Source of the DNA: Rostratula benghalensis
Lineage: Eukaryota > Chordata > Aves > Charadriiformes > Rostratulidae
Length of the DNA stretch: 64,000 nucleotides
Reading direction: 5' to 3'
Assembly (NCBI GenBank): GCA_013399305.1
Contig: VXAI01000049.1
Location: forward strand, 2,720,425 to 2,784,424
This document shows positions 47,531 through 57,985 of this stretch, one piece after another. Numbering within the stretch: the stretch's first letter is position 1; every line of letters begins with the position of its first letter. The notes under the pieces are model-generated. The model saw nothing but the letters and a program-made list of their open reading frames with translations, had not been told where the DNA came from and made no database searches. Made by a program: the position numbers and the translations under genes.

Positions 47531-48711
47531 ACAAACTAAAACTAACAAAACCCCAGACCTTGTTTCATGCACCATCACAAAGAACTGCCTGCACTTTTTT
47601 GTGACTGGGCACCATAGACAAGGCAATGAAAGCTTTCAGTAGTGAAGGAAGAAAATTGCCTTGGAATGGATGATTTCATCAGTCATCCACTTTAAAACAG
47701 CAAATGGCCTTTCTGACACCTCTTCCCACCAAATATCAGTTCTCATTTTCAGAGTCTCTTGTCTGGCAATTGTATACATTAGGGGATGATACTTAAAAGT
47801 AATAAAACATGCTATGGATGTGATGAAATAAAATTATAATGCCACAGAAGAAATATACATTGAATGCTTCTCCCGGGGCTAAGTGGGGCATTTAATCACC
47901 AAAGTTGTGGTCTTTGGCCTTTTGAAAGGCCTGATTACATATGTTCAGGAGTCTTGGCCCCCCGGGCATTACGCAGACGTTTGGAAAGGTTGGGGTTTGA
48001 TCATGGAACACTAATGGTGGTGATTTCTTCTGGTATCACTAAAACTTAACCAAAAAAATGAACAGTATGTTTCTGGTTTTATCATCTGTATTATGATAAG
48101 CACAGGAAAATAGCATTTTAAATCGTGAAAATTGTATTATGAGAGATTATGATTCAAGATTATATTTTCATTTGCCTTCAGTATTATGAGTAGTGACATC
48201 TGCCAGCCTTTGAGTCTGAATTTAAAAAGGCATTGCTGTCTGGTTTATTATTATTATTGCTCCTATGTTCTCATGCAAGCCATAAAACCATTTTAGCAGA
48301 AATTCCTTATGTAAATTCTATTTTTTAAGTGCTATCAGATTTGAACACCAGTCATTAAATCTTTCTGAGCAGGAACAACCAGGAGAGTTTAATGGAGCCC
48401 CCCATCAAAGATGAACATGGAAGAAGGTGGAGAGATGCCTCTGTGTGTGCTGCCTGCAGCCTGGAGCAGAAAAGAGCAAGGAGAACCTCTATAATTTACT
48501 GTGCTTCTCTGTTGTAGGGAAAAAAGAATTAAAACACATAACCTAAACCAAAGCCCAGTAAAACCTGTGGGAGGCTTTCTGTTAACTTCAATGTGCACTA
48601 GATCTGGGTGATAGATTTCTGGAATATAAAGCATTTCACATGGCGTGTTGAAGAGATTTTTCCATGGAATGGACTCATATAATGAGATCTTTCTTTCTCT
48701 CTCTTTCCCAG

Positions 48712-48820
48712 ATTTGGCCTTGAAGGAAACCCTAGGGCTGAATGTTCCTGAACTTTGGGCAGAGTCAGATTCTGACCTGCACTTTGAGGACAGAGTCCTT
48801 GTCTATTCTTATTCTTACAG
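48712..48820 (+). CDS. candidate coding exon, unrecognised protein
   Basis: This has the best splice signals of the window: a long pyrimidine tract ending CTCTTTCCCAG at 48711 and an ideal donor CAG followed by GTAAGT at 48821. Of three frames, only one is open through all 109 bases (two leftover bases, 35 codons, two leftover bases), including LALKETLGLNVPELWAES and an acidic patch. It joins the 41328-41424 candidate in phase. No domain is assigned; a fold guess from this length would be unsafe. A spliced noncoding RNA exon would look the same at the DNA level. Confidence 0.3.
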
Positions 48821-51800
48821 GTAAGTTCTTTCTCATGTGCTGCTCTAGTTTTGGTTATCTGCAGGGTAAAGGATTCTGAACCAGAAACAGATTTGCAGGT
48901 GGGGATCTGGATATGGGGTCCACAGATCTTCTCTCTACCCCACCAACAGGTCTTGCTCTTTCCCTCCTGCAGCATTTCTTGTAGTCACAGATGTGTGGAG
49001 GGTTGCCTTTACCTTGAGATGCTGGCAAGTGTCTCTCTTTCTCAGCAAGAATGCACAAGGTAAAATCCCTTGTAAAAAGTTAAGATTTGGTTTTCTGGTA
49101 GTTAGGTGTGAGCACACCAGCATGCCTTTGTATCCTCCTAGTCAATTTGGTCAACTGTTACTTAGTTTCTTGAGTGGGTCTTTGTACCAGCACCTACATA
49201 TCCAAAGTATCAGAAAGAAATTTTTATGTTTTTTTAAAGTGTTGGTTTCGTTTGCTCATAATTCATGTGAGCGATGTGGGAATCTTCTGTACAAAATAAT
49301 TCATCTAAGAGTGAGAGACAAGTTTATTGCCCTCTCTGTATCTGGAAAAGAGATATGGTGTAACACAGTACAAATATTTACTAAAATAGGTTTTTTAGTG
49401 TTTGGCTTTGAATGGGGAGCATATTTTGAACAGTTAATCTCTGTTGTGCCCAGCTATGCAACGCAGAGTATGTTTAGCAGGATCCTGTTGTCAAACCATG
49501 GATGCATGTATAGATGTTTTTTATACAGGGAACTGGTTAAAGTGCATCCTGCTGTGTTGTGCTGAGCACAGGAGAAATGAAAGGTGTAGCTAGGCCCAGG
49601 ATGCTGTATCAGAAATGATGTTTTAAACACAGCAATGACTTTTATATATTCAGTCTTGATTAACAAGAGTCAGCTCAAGGCCCTTGAAGAGTTCACTGTG
49701 GAACTTCCAGCATCTTGCCTAAATAGCAAAGCTGATGTCTTTGGCAAGTGCTTATTAGCAAATGGTAGCCAGGAATATTTTCTTTGTACAGAAAAGCAGC
49801 AGCAAGCTGTTTCTGATAGTACTCAAAGCTGTGGGCTCCTGGGCAGTACTGTCAAGGTATCTCATAGGAAAAATGTTTGTGCTTTTGTGCCCCACTCAGG
49901 GCTGTTGGTGCCATTAGCTTTGGTGACACACTGCTGCTCTCACCAAAGCAAATCCCTCTGTTCACAGAGACAAACATGATGTGATTCCTGTTCGTGTGTT
50001 GTGTTAGTCAAGTGGTCACATTCTCCTTTCCCTACGCCTTTAAGCTGTTCTTCGGTTTCTTTGTTTCTTTGCAGTTGAGAGAGATGAGTTTAGGAGGATG
50101 CAGATGAAAATAGCACACAGAAAGAAATTTTCAATGAGGTCACTTTGGTGTTTCATCAGATGAGGAGGTTAAGGGCAACCATTCAGGCTTGATGCGAATG
50201 CAGATCTATAGTAAAAGGTAGAGATTCTCAAACATTCATCAGACAATTTAGACAGGAACATCATGTTTTTCAAATACTTTATTTGCCAACTGATTTATTT
50301 TTCTATTTTCTCCCACAGTTCAATACATTAAAAAAAAAAAAAAAGACTGTTTATGGGGAGGTTTTTCTTCTGCGTTTTGTGCAGGTATTTACACTGACAC
50401 AAAGAGTGTAGCAGTACAAGCATGTCATTGTTCTGATCCTTTTCCATCTGCTTTGCCCTGATGTGACCATGCAATGTCTAGGACAGTGGAAACTGGCTCT
50501 ATTTGTGTGTGTATGTGTTGTGTGCTTTTCAAAAACTCCTGTGCGTAGGCTGGCCTGCCCACGTGGTGTATGACCAGGACAGGGCTCTGTGGGTTTGGAA
50601 GTTTCCCACATGCACTTAGAAACTTCCTGGGGCTGAGCTCCTTTGCTGTCCGAGTTCTTGCTGTTCTACTAATGGTTGGTTTAAACACCTAAAATAGTTA
50701 ATTTTGCCATCAATGTGATTCATATTTCAGAGGACATTGGAGCAATTGATGCTTTTTGCAAGTGTGCTGTAGAGTTCTACCTTTCTTCTTTAGCAAGACC
50801 CCCATTGCAGCATCTAAGCCAAAGAGCACAGAGATGTTGAGCCTTCCCTGAGTCCTGAGTGGCACTTTGGTTACCACATAAAGCTACCTGTGGGTGCCTG
50901 GAGTCATTTGCTGTGGAATAGCTGTACAGAAAATCTGAAGCAGGAAAGAGATGTGTGAATTGAGGAGGCTATGCAAACAAAGTCAGTGAGATTTAAAAGA
51001 GTCAACAGTTTGTCTTGTTTCTCTGGGTCTCATAACAAATGTTGACATCCCAGCTGTGGTTCTGTGTTGTGATACGTTCTTCCTTTTTCCAAAAGTCTGA
51101 ATATATTTGTAGATAATTTCTATCAAAATAATGTGGCAATCCAATTAAGTTGAACAGTTCCTTCACCTGTGGCTCTTCAGCATTACAGAGCTGAGAAAGG
51201 CATCATGATGGGGGGATCACAGCTGCAGAGGGAAACCAAAACACACAATGTGTTTGAGATGGATGGGAAGCACCATTCATGAAATCTTTTCTGATTGAAA
51301 TTTAAACTGCTAGCAGCAAGGTCTTTGTTTAAAAAAGGAAAGGAAAAAGAAGAGGAGGAAAAAAGGAGAGAGTGCAGAGGGGCAGAAGGATGGACATGGT
51401 TAGAGTATTTCCAAAACTCTTAACAACCAGGGATGGTGAAAGGAGGTGAAAGATGTGGAAAATCCTGCTCCACTGGCAGGACCTACCACACCCCAGCAGC
51501 AGCAGCAACCTGCGGGGACAGTGCTGGACAAAGGCATTTCCAAATTACCCAGAATACTTTTTGCTTCCAGCTGCCACATAACAATATTGAGATTTTTCTG
51601 CTGTAGATGTAAATCATAAATTGAAGTCAGGTGAGCCTTAACAGTTACCATATGGACTAATTAGAGAGAATGAATCTATAGTATCACAAAGTTCTAATGA
51701 AGTCAGGGCTGAAATATTACAAGAAGTGCTGTTGGGTTTTTTCCTTTGTCTGGGAGTCATTATCTATTTTAATGTCTCTTTGTTGAAATATGAATCATGT

Positions 51801-53502
51801 GAGTTCTACCTTTAATTTGTTTCTTTATCTGTGCTTTGTTGACTTCATAGCTAACACAAAACACAGCAGGGGAGAGCTGTGTGACTATGTATCAACCATT
51901 GTAATGCATTAGAGTAATCACTTTTCTTTCTAACGCATCAGATGTTGTCATCAAGTTTTATTGAGTATAGGTGTTATTTTCCTCAGAATCTCCTGAAACT
52001 ATTCATCTTAATTATCAGTAGTATAAGCTTCTTCATAAAGTTGGAATACATTTTATTATGAAGAATTTTTGTGGCAAATGCACCCACTTAGTATTTCTAA
52101 ACAAAGCGATACAAAAAAAAAAAAAAAAAAAGATATTTCTATGGCTCACAAAGCTTTCTGTATAAAATTAACTTGAAATTGTTGTTGTAAGGCTAGAATT
52201 CACAGTATTTTCCTCTTAAGGGACCAGGTGGTGAACTCTGGCTTGTGTTTCACAGACTAAGCTGTTGCCAGCACTCCTGAGCCCTGTCTGCACTCCAGGC
52301 AGCACCCCATAACTGCTGCTGTGGTGGCAGCACCCCAGGTAACGCAGGCAGCCGTTGTTCCCTTCGCTCCTCTTGTTGTGATGTGACCTGTATTCTTGCT
52401 GGCCTGTGGGAATATGTAGGTATTTTTTGTCTTTTGACTCCAATCAAAAAACCCCTTTTAACTAGGGGGCAGCAAATGCAAAATGGATTTTGTTAGAAAA
52501 TACTGCAATTTCAAAAGACAAATAATACAAAGAGGTAATCCAGCTGTTGATGCCCAATCCTATGAACAGGTTTTTTAAATATGAGTTCAGCTGTTGCTCA
52601 CCAAACCTTCAAGGTAACAGAAATTACGGGCTAAATTGTCTCTGTTCCATGAGCCGTAATGGTTGTAAACTGGTGTACCAGTTCACCAGCAGCAGCTGCT
52701 CAGCACTGGTGTTGAGAACGTTCCACACAGTGTTATTTCTAGTCCCAGTTCTTTCGCTCCAGTTTTGTTTGTTGTGTTTTTGTTTAAAGAGGTTGATGAA
52801 TAGAAACCCCTGAATGAAGTGGTTTGGCATTTGTTTTCTGAGGTGGCAAACAACAAGCGCTGCACTGTCATAGCTGTGTTCAAGGCCACCTTATTCATCA
52901 GCAGCCTTAAAGTAGCCATGCTCTGTCATTATGAAACACTGTAGAAATATTTTTTCATCAGTCGCAAAGTAGAATTTGACAAGAGAAATGCTCAGAGGGC
53001 AGCAAGCAATAAGGGACATCGTGTACATTTGAATAGGGCATTTATAGATTATTTTTATTACCAGCTTTTTTGCCATGGGGTGGTTCACCCTTTAAAAGCT
53101 CTCAGCGCTACTCCAAACAGCAGTATTATCCTTGCATGTTTGCCTTTGGGTGGGTCTATCCCCTTCATCCCTGAATTCTTTACAACCTCATGCTAGGTAC
53201 TGTGTTGCTTCTTGTGTTTCAGAGTAAAGGCATCTTACGGTGCCAATTGTTCAGCCCGGGGAGGCCCAGGAATGTCACTGCTCCCGCTGGGGCCGGGTGG
53301 GAGTCAGCCAAAGCACTGAGCTGGCTCTCCTGCTCATGGGTCCTTTCATCCTGGGGGTAGCTCACGTGAAGCTTGGCTCTGGCTGTGCAAGGCTGCTTCA
53401 TGGCTGTTGTCTGAGCACCCTGCACTGCCATTTTCTGTTTAAGTGGTGATCCAGCCTGGCACGTTGAGTTGTTTTCTCCCCCACTAATGTTTTGTGTCCT
53501 AG
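48821..53502. other. noncoding stretch
   Basis: No gene is supported with confidence. A strong acceptor-like site ending CTCCTGCAG (48972) precedes two open frames up to a donor-like GTAAAA at 49060; one of them fits the phase left by 48820. Another strong acceptor (TTTCTTTGCAG ending at 50074) precedes a short open frame that stops. A-runs at 50330-50344 and 52113-52131 are simple sequence. The 190-codon frame at 48993-49565 (+) has no domain. Confidence 0.45.
52113..52131 (+). repeat. poly-A run
   Basis: Nineteen consecutive A. No retroposed body is recognised upstream. Confidence 0.9.
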
Positions 53503-53560
53503 TGTTGTATTGAGTACGTCAATTTGGGTGTCAAAGCGTGTATTTCAAGTTCTGTAAAAG
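53503..53560 (+). CDS. candidate coding exon, unrecognised protein (weak)
   Basis: Acceptor TTTTGTGTCCTAG ends at 53502; donor GTGAGA begins at 53561. Only the frame starting on a codon boundary is open (19 codons plus one base, including EYVNLGVKACISSSVK). The leftover G fits the two leading bases of the next candidate at 54122. It does not fit the phase left by 48820 or 49059, so an intervening exon would be required. The open frame continues to 53748, which leaves the 3' end uncertain. Confidence 0.17.
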
Positions 53561-54121
53561 GTGAGAAAATATGTTTCTGTATATGCAGTAAGCATCTCAG
53601 CTTTGTGCTGGTTGTTACTGCTCTGTATAGAGCCTGGGCAAGAGAGGTTATAGTAAGTGCTGGCATTTATGGAGAAGCAGTTTGTCCGTTCATGTCACTC
53701 AGCGCAACAGCTGCATCTGAAATTTGTTGCCCTTTGCTTATAGACTGATCCTGGTATTTGAAATACTTTGAGTGTTTCACTGTTCAGGTGTCCAGAATTT
53801 GAAACAAAATCAATTATAACTGTTATAGGCAGAGGGGTTTATGGTCACAATGTTCCAAGGACAGTTTCAGGGGAAAGCATCGGGAACCTTCGGCTAATGT
53901 TTATTTGCTGACATTTCTACACAGCCTTAAAATAACAGTAATTGGTGCAGAAAAAGCAGGTTCAGCACGATCTCTGCCCCTACAGGAAAGTAACGATATA
54001 GATAGGTAATATAATGTTAGGAATAGGAGGAAATCAGATGTGATACAAAAATGCAAGTCATGTCTTAGATGGAAGATAGTTGGTTTCGCTGCACTGCTTT
54101 CTAATGGCAATCTCTTTGCAG

Positions 54122-54283
54122 GATGCTTCAGAAGTGATGGATTGAGGCACACACGTAATGACCTGTTCCAGTCAGAAACTGAGACAGCCTCAAAGGGAGT
54201 TGCCAACGAGATCTATAGAATGAGACGTGTGAGTGTATACAAGAGCAGTGTTGGTACAATTTTGCATGTATATCTTCCTGACA
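54122..54283 (+). CDS. candidate coding exon, unrecognised protein
   Basis: A strong acceptor (pyrimidine-rich, ending ATCTCTTTGCAG at 54121) and a strong donor (ACA then GTAAGT at 54284) enclose 162 bases. Two frames stop early; the third is open for 53 codons (two leading bases, one trailing), rich in charged residues, including FRSDGLRHTRNDLFQSE and ending in hydrophobic residues followed by LPD. It agrees in phase with candidates on both sides (53503-53560 and 55860-55898). No protein family is recognised. This is the longest well-bounded candidate in the window. Confidence 0.3.
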
Positions 54284-54325
54284 GTAAGTTAAAAAAAAAA
54301 CCCTAAAAAAAAAAAAAAAGAAAAA
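54284..54325 (+). repeat. A-rich low-complexity tract
   Basis: Two A-runs of ten or more bases directly after the candidate donor at 54284, simple sequence. Confidence 0.8.
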
Positions 54326-54884
54326 GTCAGGACTGCACATTTTGGAGGATTAATCACCTGTTTGTTTTTTTTTTAATTTATCACCAACAGGAAAAATGTT
54401 CACTTTGTTTCTGTTTTACAGGGACACCCATATAGCCTTTAAAAAGCATAAATAAAATGAAGTCCACACAGGCTGTGTATCTGTGCAGCAGCTGTTCACA
54501 TGACACTATATTTTATCTGCATACATTTAATATTTTTTTCCTGAGCAACTGTCTCAATCTGTCAAAATATTTGTAAATGGATTCAGTTTCCAGTGAAATT
54601 TGCTTTCACTAGCACAACAGAGAGACAGTGAAGACTTATGCCCAGTGGGAAGAAAAAAAGCAAAATTGTTTTCCATTGCAGGTCGAACAGCCCGGTCCTG
54701 AGGCGTTTGCCTTGATGACTGTGTGAAGCCAGTACTCTCACTTAGCAGCTACCTCATTTCTGGGAGGAGATGTTTCATTTCAGGAGACAAATTTCTTCAG
54801 GACTGAACAAGCACAAACAAAATGGTAGGTGGCAAAGGACAGCTCTGTATCTCCATAGGGGAACTCACCTAGGGAGAAGGGATA

Positions 54885-54965
54885 TTTGGGATTTGTTCCT
54901 GGTTTTACTCCTGACTTGCCATGTCCTTATCTTGTTTCCCTCTTCTGTGTAATGGGTTAATGCTT
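54885..54965 (-). mobile_element. possible MIR-like remnant, reverse orientation
   Basis: GACTTGCCATGTCCTTATC..TTCCCTCTTCTGTGTAATGGGTTAATGC follows the order of reverse-complemented MIR (GCAAGTCACTTAACC, CAGTTTCCTCATCTGTAAAATGGGGATAAT). Decayed. Confidence 0.4.
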
Positions 54966-55859
54966 CCTTCCTGTATTTTGGAAATCTCCATGGTCTGAGG
55001 GTGCGTGGGGGCTGTGTGACAACTCACTACAATAATTAACCTGGTGAGCTGATAACCACTTTCCATCCATTCTCCAGCAAACTCAGTGTCTGTGTTAGCC
55101 CACCCTCCTTGTAACTGACCCTCTGAGTGCACAGGTGTGGAACAAGATCACTTAAGCCTCTTGGCTTTCCAAATCCATCACTGCCCTTTTTGGGAGATAA
55201 CACAGATCCCTGTGTTAGACTCACCAGCCCGGGAGGATCACTGCGTTCTGAGAAAGCGGTGATGAGGGCAGGTATCATCACAACACATAATTGCTTTCAA
55301 GAACTGTCCTGGAGGAAGTTGGTTAAAGCAGAGGATGTGGGGTCACTTCTAGAAGTGAAAACACGGAGATATGGCAGCATTGCCCGCTGACATGGTCTCG
55401 CAGGCTAATCTAACACCAGCTGCCTGTGGGCTACCACAGCAGCTTCTGTACCTGCAGCCATACCAAAGCTGTGCACTTGCAGCTGTAGAAATCCACATGC
55501 TTTGATTGCACCCTGAAGGAAACAAGCCTTACAGCTCATATCAATATATTGAACTTGAACTCTGTTGTATAAACCAGAAAATCCAGATGTCAAATCTGTT
55601 TTTAAGCCGTTATCTGTAGCAATGAAAGTGAGAGTTTGATGTGTTTGATAAGGCAAGGGGATTTCTGTGTGCACAGGACTACCTGAGGATTTACAGAAGG
55701 GTTTTTTGGGGGGAGAAGGAGCCAGTTGGGTTAGGTGTGTTACTCAGTGGATGTTTCAGTCTGGGCAGGAGCTGCAAGTAGGGTAACTAGAGTCAAGAAC
55801 TTCATTGCCTTACACACAGGCAGTACTGAGCATTGACCACACTGTCTGTTTTGGCACAG

Positions 55860-55898
55860 CCTTGAGCCCATCCTTTGTGCCTCTGAATGAGGTTCCAG
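55860..55898 (+). CDS. candidate coding exon, unrecognised protein (weak)
   Basis: Acceptor CTGTCTGTTTTGGCACAG ends at 55859 and donor CAG then GTAAAC begins at 55899. Of three frames, only the one beginning with two leftover bases is open (12 codons, LSPSFVPLNEVP, one trailing base). This is the frame required by the base left over from 54122-54283. At 39 bases it is short, so the phase match (one chance in three) is modest support. Confidence 0.18.
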
Positions 55899-57624
55899 GT
55901 AAACCTTGTTACAAAGCAGAACAGTCAACAGCCCCCCTGTCTTGGCTGAGACGGTTGTGTGTGCTTCCCATCTGGGATCACTTGATGTGACCAGCTGTGG
56001 CCTCAGGCAGGCCCTGGGGGCTGGTGCTGGGCAGCAGGCACTGCTCCCCTCTGGCAGAGGAATGGAGACATCCATAGTGCCTCTGCCCTGAGACCAGGGC
56101 CTCCAGGCAGATTTCCACTGGTGGAAAGGTGACGTGGGGAAGCACCCTCAAAGGCAGGTACTATTTTAGCTGCAAGACAAGGCCCTACTGCTTCTTGCTG
56201 AGATAATTGCACTTCTGCACTACCCAGACTTATGCCCCATCATATAAGCAGTATGACCTAGCCTAGAAAATATGTGGTTCTTCACATGTGATTGTCTTTC
56301 CATGAAAATGGTCATATTCTGACAGCTCCCAGCAATGCTAAAGTCTCATGTGTTTTACACCCAAACTATACAGCCTGTTGATGTCAAGAGCTGTGTGCGG
56401 GGTCTTCAGTACAAAAGGGAATTGGACCACTGATTATTTCACTGATGGCTCCTCTGGTCTCTGGACTTCATACTCATTGGTTAAGTGGCCAGATGTCCTG
56501 AAGTCGTTGCATACAGCTGGACAATAAACTGTCTGCTACAGAGAAATAGCAAAGGCCTCCCTGCTTTATTAGGGTAAAACTGACAGTTTTATTGACTGGC
56601 TTTTTGCCTTGATCATATTTACAGCTCAACCTATTTAAATCGTTTCAGTAGCAAGCTGGGTATTCTGAAAGCAGTTCTGGTTCCAGCCTGAAGAGTAGGT
56701 AGCTGTTTAATGGATACAATGAACTGTCATATAGCCACATTTTAATAAAAAAAATAATTATTCTTCTGTAAGAGCTGACAGTTTGTTTTGCTGCAGGCAA
56801 AATACAGCTTTGATATAGTACATTGCCAAAATGAACCCAAGAAACACACCACACTAGGAAATCAGTGCTTTTACTACCTGGGTACAAGACATGGTTTTAT
56901 GTTTTTATACATGAAAGAACCTACTACAGATCTTGTTATAAATACAAGTTAAATTCAAAAAAAGCCAACCCAACAAACATGCCAGACAAAACCAACAAGC
57001 AACAGAGAGCAAAGCCATGAGCAAGTGTCAGCCCACATCAAATGAATGGAGCAGCTGATAAATGAAGGATCCCTGCAGCTCCATCTGCGGGGCGGTTTCT
57101 GAGGCTGTGGCCTTGTGGGCCACTGCTGCTCTGTAAGACATCAGAAGGTTTTCTGGCAAACAGCAGCGAAGAGAAAAAAACCTTCTCTTTAAAAAGCCTA
57201 CACGCATTCCCACAAATGCAAGCGAGCAAAGTGAGTGTGTGTGCACGTTAAATTAACAGTGTGTGTGTGTATCTTAATTGGTTGTAAATTAAATTATTGT
57301 GGCAGCTTGACAGAACGTGAACTTAGGAAGGTGAGCTACCCTCTAAAGACACGATTTATAAGTATTATTCTAGGAAATACAGCTATGTTCTTCTGAAAAT
57401 GCTATCCTGGTCCTCTGCCACACACCTATGTCAGCTCTACCGAGATGCATCGACAGAGGTGCTGGGTGCGTCGCTGGGGAGCAACTTGCCAGCCTCCTGC
57501 TTTAGTGTTTACACTCCTGGCTGCACTTAACCATAATCACACCAGAGTTTTCTTTTTTTTTTTCCTTTGTTGGTTTAATTCTTTTTCACTAATGCAGAAA
57601 AAGTCAAGATTTTAGAAGAGCTCT
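55899..57624. other. noncoding stretch
   Basis: Unique DNA, no supported gene. Ends with a GT microsatellite at 57259-57270 and an AT-rich piece before the CpG cluster. Confidence 0.5.
57259..57270. repeat. GT microsatellite
   Basis: Six GT units. Confidence 0.9.
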
Positions 57625-57985
57625 GCGGGAAAATGTCACGTAAATATTACTAACCCGGGAAAGCAGCAGGAGCTTTGCAGAGCACACCGCCGGCTCAGGC
57701 TGTTTGACCAGACTGCGGGTAGGGGCCAGGCTGGAGGAAAGGTCTAAGTCTAAGTCTAAACACCCAAGTTATTGGGAGCTCTGGGGCCGGAGGATGCGCG
57801 GCCGGCGGGGTTTGCGCCAGGCGGGTGTTGCCGCGGCTGCTATGCCCGAGCCGGGCAGCAGATGGGGCTGGTGCTGCAGGAACGCAAGGGCAGCGAGTCC
57901 GGCCTTGTTCAACACTTGGAAGGCTGCGCAGCGCAGAGATTTAATAAAAAAGAGCGGGTGGAAAAGAGAGGGTGTTACCAGGGAC
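57625..57985. promoter_or_regulatory. CpG-island-like segment, possible promoter
   Basis: This is the densest CpG cluster of the window, with more than twenty CG dinucleotides in about 350 bases and a core near 57795-57812 rich in GCGCGGCCGGCG-type sequence. Flanking DNA is AT-rich and CpG-poor. There is no clear TATA box. Open frames run on both strands, as expected at raised GC. A three-unit GTCTAA repeat lies inside at 57742-57759. It may mark a promoter or first exon of a gene or noncoding RNA, in either direction. Confidence 0.4.
57742..57759. repeat. 6-bp tandem repeat x 3
   Basis: GTCTAA repeated three times in perfect tandem inside the CpG-rich segment. Confidence 0.85.

Larger units (their letters stand above)
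41425..48711. other. noncoding stretch with small repeats
   Basis: No gene is supported. It contains several short tandem duplications, a TG microsatellite, a CTGC repeat, a MIR-like remnant near 43.74 kb and the inverted repeat at 47486-47530, listed separately. A moderately CpG-enriched patch lies around 44805-44915 and another around 46980-47110. Confidence 0.5.

Noticed and set aside
48993..49565. 190-codon open frame on the + strand
   Set aside because: Rich in phenylalanine, cysteine and leucine as AT/T-rich noncoding DNA gives; no recognisable domain.
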